Positions 25,821-28,215 of a stretch of 28,215 bases of DNA are shown here, piece after piece. The position numbers and the translations under genes were made by a program. Position 1 is the stretch's first letter, and each line of letters opens with the position of its first letter. Below the pieces are notes generated by a model. That model was given only the letters and a program-made list of their open reading frames with translations, did no database searches and had not been told where the DNA came from. This DNA comes from Chrysochromulina tobinii (lineage: Eukaryota > Haptophyta > Prymnesiales > Chrysochromulinaceae). The stretch is from the NCBI GenBank assembly GCA_001275005.1, contig JWZX01002043.1, positions 1 to 28,215 on the forward strand, read 5' to 3'.

Positions 25821-27277
25821 TGCTGGGCCGGCTGATGAGGGACTGACGAAGGAGGAGGCACGCATCGGATTGCGTCTGATTGCGTCTGATTGAATCCGAT
25901 TGCGTCTGATTGAATCTGATTGAATCTGATTGCGTCTGATTGCGTCTGATTGAATCGGATTGAATCGGATTGAATCTGAGTGCGTCGGATGGCGTCGGAT
26001 GGCAGGCGCGCTTGGCGCTCGTCCAGTTCTATCGTGAATTCAACCCGACCAAGCTGCACGAGATTGAGACGATCCTAAATAGGTACGAGGGCTCCTATAC
26101 GCGGCCGTGCTCGCATGCAAGTGCTCACCACGGCGCAAAATCTCCCCACAGGTACGAGGGCTCGTACACGGCCATGTTCGCTCGTCTCCGAGTCAAGTAC
26201 CAGCATGCGGCCGACGAGGGCCGCGCCCAGCCACCTCCTCCGCCGCCGCCGCCGAGCACTGGGCAGCAGCCCGCGTCCGAAGCGGGCGCGCCGTCGGCGG
26301 AGCCGGCTTCGTCAAAGGCACTGCCGTTGCATGCGGCCAAGGAGCAACTTGGCGGGAAGCTATCGAGCCTCTTCGGTGAGTGCCTCTTGATTGCGTCTGA
26401 TTGCGTCTGATTGCGTCTGATTGCGTCTGATTATGATTGCGTCTGATTATGATTGCGTCTGATTATGATTGCGTCTGATTATGATTGCGTCTTATTGCGT
26501 CTGATTGCGTCTCGGATGATCTCTGATGACCTCTGATGACCCCTGATGGCAGGCGGCCTGAACGAGCGGCGCGAGAAGCTGCTGGAAGACGCAAAGGGCA
26601 AGCTCAAGGACGTCAAGGACCGTGTGAAGGACGTCAAGGAGTCGGTACAGGAGACGGTGCAATCGGGCGGCAGGCATGCCGCCAAGCTCGAAGGGCTTCG
26701 AGAAGGCCTTGGCTCTGTGGTGCGAGGTGTGAAGAGCGCCGTAAAGGACGTGATCCCTCTCCCCGGCCCGAGGCTACCGGCAGGCTGGGCGTGGGCGAGA
26801 GACGGCGACGGGCAGCCCTACTTTTACAACCGGTCGCTCGACGTCGTCACGTACGATGATCCGCGCGGACCCGTCGATGTCGCGACCGCCGCTCTCTCTA
26901 GCTCTGCCTTCAGCGACGGCTACGCAGAGGGTGCCCCCGCCATCCGGCCCGTACAGCTCCCAGCGATGCCAGAAAAGTTCTCGATCAAAAAGATCATCGC
27001 CGACACGCTCGCTGAGGCTGCCTCCGATGCCAGCACGGACACCTCAAGTACGGCCGCTAGGGCAGCGCCGCCACCCGCTACGCCGCCGCCGCCGAAGCCG
27101 ACGGATCTTCTCGCGCCGACGCCTGGAATGGCCTCGCCTTCCTCGGGGCCCAATTTGATGGACTTGCTCACGCCGATACGGCCGGCAGCCATGCCCACGG
27201 CACTGCCGTCCGCGGCACCGCCGGCCTCGGTGCCGGCGCTGACCGCCTCGCTGATTGATATGGAGATTCTGGAGTGA
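23251..27277 (+). CDS. Coiled-coil / UIM / WW adaptor-like protein, six exons
   Basis: Exons 23251-24141, 24287-24466, 24925-25857, 26006-26082, 26152-26375 and 26553-27277 join in phase to give 1009 residues. Residues 1 to about 390 form an Ala/Glu/Lys coiled coil (start MDDEDQAKVKIKVLQASLES). An Ala/Pro-rich region follows, then a ubiquitin-interacting-motif match EDEQLAWALRESNRM at about 584-598 and an acidic Asp/Glu run at about 639-657. Next is a short domain ALVQFYREFNPTKLHEIETI-LNRYEGSYTAMFARLRVKY (about 669-710) of a type seen in many algal and plant proteins. Lys-rich amphipathic helices (KLKDVKDRVKDVKESVQETV) come next, then a WW-like domain at about 843-873 (GWAWARDGDGQPYFYNRS with YDDP, the second Trp being Tyr). 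The C-terminus carries LIDME, a clathrin-box-like motif, and NLMDLL. An endocytic or ubiquitin-dependent sorting adaptor is a reasonable inference. Intron 3 appears to be GC-AG. Confidence 0.82.
24142..24286 (+). repeat. Adaptor intron 1, TGATGACCTCCC repeat
   Basis: A 145-bp phase-0 intron, GTGCGC to GCACAG, filled with about nine copies of a 12-bp CCCTGATGACCT unit. Splicing gives AELS-DMLSSAAAARQ. The retained frame would stop at once (TGA 24148-24150). Confidence 0.8.
24467..24924 (+). repeat. Adaptor intron 2, compound TGATGACCTC / CTCTGATCGC repeats
   Basis: A 458-bp phase-0 intron with several repeat blocks: CTCTGATGAC, CTCTGATCGC (about seven copies at 24690-24770) and CTCTGATGGC. 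A longer unit with GAAACCCCTCCAAGTGCCGT occurs at 24558 and 24654, 96 bp apart. It ends TTGATGACAG. Splicing gives KEK-DAVARWRDAISREQ. Confidence 0.82.
25858..26005 (+). repeat. Adaptor intron 3, GC-AG intron with GCGTCTGATT repeats
   Basis: No GT donor gives the right phase, but GAG|GCACGC at 25858 with acceptor GGATGGCAG at 26005 does (phase 0 on both sides). The donor context AGGCACGCATCGG resembles the exon start AGGCGCGCTTGGCG, so this looks like an exon-edge duplication using AG|GC in place of AG|GT. The filler is a 10-bp GCGTCTGATT/GAATCTGATT repeat. Confidence 0.75.
26083..26151 (+). repeat. Adaptor intron 4, 69-bp duplication with cassette
   Basis: AGGTACGAGGGCTCCTATAC at 26081 recurs as AGGTACGAGGGCTCGTACAC at 26150, 69 bp apart. 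GCATGCAAGTGCTCACCACG and the acceptor CCCCACAG lie between. Phase 2. The unit is a multiple of three and has no stop, so retention would insert 23 residues with a second RYEGSYT. Confidence 0.9.
26376..26552 (+). repeat. Adaptor intron 5, GCGTCTGATT repeats
   Basis: A 177-bp phase-1 intron, GTGAGT to TGATGGCAG, composed of the 10-bp GCGTCTGATT repeat with a 15-bp variant containing ATTATG, then TGATGACCTC units. Splicing gives LSSLFG-GLNERREKLL. Confidence 0.85.
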
Positions 27278-27849
27278 TCTAATTCATGTCAAGGCGACGA
27301 TACTCGGACCGCGCGAGATTTTGACCTTGTGGGGGGACTCTCACGGTATGTTTCCACGATCCAATCGGAACGTCACTTCTCGTACGTCGTTACACACAGA
27401 TTTTCGTTAGAATCTTCCATCGACATAACAGAACGTGACCTCACCCCCAACCCCTCCAATTCACACATACACGACACACCTCCTTGCAGACTGCGCCCGG
27501 GCACAAACTTCTAGTACACGGTAGCCTATCGTATGGGAGTGGGTGCCTCATGACACACATACACCTCACCTGATACCTCACCACCCACGCCCAGCGTGGC
27601 GCGCTCAAGAGCAAAGTCGCGAGTACAGCCACCATCGCCAATTAGCTGCACATCAAGCATGCCCCCCTTTCATCACACATCACCCTCTCGCTCCCTTGTG
27701 TGCAAGCGCCCTCTAGCCAGGCATGCGCTACTGCCGAGAGTCGTCGTCCAGGTTGTCATTCGCCACGCCTCTCTACCACCCAATGGAGCAAGCCTCGCTA
27801 CCACTCGATCGAGCAAGCCACGGTGGGGATTACCACGCGATGGCCTTTA
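27278..27849. other. Convergent intergenic region
   Basis: About 570 bp between two convergent genes. I see only short open frames with no recognisable domain and no strong repeat. It presumably holds both 3' UTRs. Confidence 0.45.
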
Positions 27850-28173
27850 TCAATGGCGCAGCACCTTCATCCATGGCGGCAGCGGCGCAGGAGCACCCGC
27901 GAGCCCGAGCGGGTCGAGTGCGGACTCGATGTCGATCGGTGACTCGTGTGTTGGCGCTGGTGAGGCCGCGGTGATCACAGACGGCGCGCCCGCGTCGGGG
28001 AGCCGGACGCTTGCGCAGGTCAAGTTTGTCGATAGGAGCTCTTCTTCGGCGCGGGCTTTATTCCCGCAGGGAGCACGGATAGGATGCTCGGGCGCCTTGG
28101 CACGCTGCTCACGCGAGTGCTCCGCCCTTGCCTTGCGCTCCATCTCCAACTCCTTCGCCACCGCCGCCTCGGC
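27850..28173 (-). CDS. C-terminal exon of an unknown coiled-coil protein (partial gene)
   Basis: On the minus strand the acceptor CCGTGCGCAG precedes 28173, and an exon of 107 codons follows to the stop at 27850. It begins with a charged helix (AEAAVAKELEMERKARAEHS) and continues into a Pro/Ala-rich tail with PIDIESALDPLGLAG. DPL-type and acidic motifs of this sort are seen in clathrin/AP-2-binding tails, but this is weak evidence. The rest of the gene lies beyond the right edge. Family not recognised. Confidence 0.6.
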   Translation of the reverse strand, partial: AEAAVAKELEMERKARAEHSREQRAKAPEHPIRAPCGNKARAEEELLSTNLTCASVRLPDAGAPSVITAASPAPTHESPIDIESALDPLGLAGAPAPLPPWMKVLRH

Positions 28174-28215
28174 CTGCGCACGGAGTGGGGGTGTGAGATT
28201 GTGTGGGCTTGAGGT

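Noticed and set aside
1-28215. tRNA or rRNA genes
   Set aside because: I saw no cloverleaf-like sequence or conserved rRNA segment, although a covariance search was not possible.

Overview
The window looks like nuclear DNA from a GC-rich microalga. A haptophyte or a similar chromist alga is my best guess; I cannot fix the lineage from sequence alone. The evidence is eukaryotic: spliceosomal introns whose phases match across exons, eukaryotic domain types (GH38 mannosidase, START, CAP-Gly, UIM, WW), no bacterial operon layout, very long Ala-rich open frames, and introns built from short tandem repeats.

Layout. (i) 1-707: the 5' part of a minus-strand gene for a Pro/Gln-rich protein with NPFG motifs, running off the left edge. 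(ii) 1016-4754: a seven-exon GH38 alpha-mannosidase on the plus strand, apparently short at its C-terminus. (iii) 4872-5784: the 3' half (NADH-binding half) of a cytochrome b5 reductase, with its 5' half absent. The junction between these two genes lies in an intron-type minisatellite. (iv) 6485-7573: an intronless minus-strand gene of unknown function. (v) 8721-10265: a minus-strand START-domain protein with a C-terminal membrane segment. It is divergent from (vi) 10533-16562, one uninterrupted 2009-residue Ala-rich coiled-coil protein with two hydrophobic segments. (vii) 17568-20259: a receptor-like protein with seven near-identical beta-propeller repeats, a membrane segment and a cytoplasmic tail. 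(viii) 20540-21935: a fusion of a CAP-Gly-like domain with a nicotinamidase. (ix) 22334-22930: a doubtful minus-strand frame, followed by a small inverted-repeat element at 22985-23100. (x) 23251-27277: a six-exon coiled-coil/UIM/WW protein that looks like an endocytic adaptor. (xi) 27850-28173: the last exon of a minus-strand gene running off the right edge.

The most interesting feature is how the introns are built. Most introns I can place carry a copy of the neighbouring exon edge at the other end of the intron, or several copies inside. The exon edge containing AG|GT has been tandemly duplicated in units of about 61-86 bp, and the new intron runs from the GT of one copy to the AG before the next. 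The space between copies is filled either by 10-23 bp tandem repeats, each containing a branch-point-like YTNAY (CTGAT, TTGAT, CTAAT), or by a dispersed cassette that starts GCATGCAAGTGCTCACC and ends CCCCACAG. The cassette core also occurs inside exons, in frame, in 45-48 bp duplications. This looks like an active or recent intron-gain and coding-repeat process, and it is the main candidate for an undescribed system here. Functionally the genes are mixed (glycan trimming, redox, lipid binding, NAD salvage, vesicle traffic), and no pathway cluster is evident.
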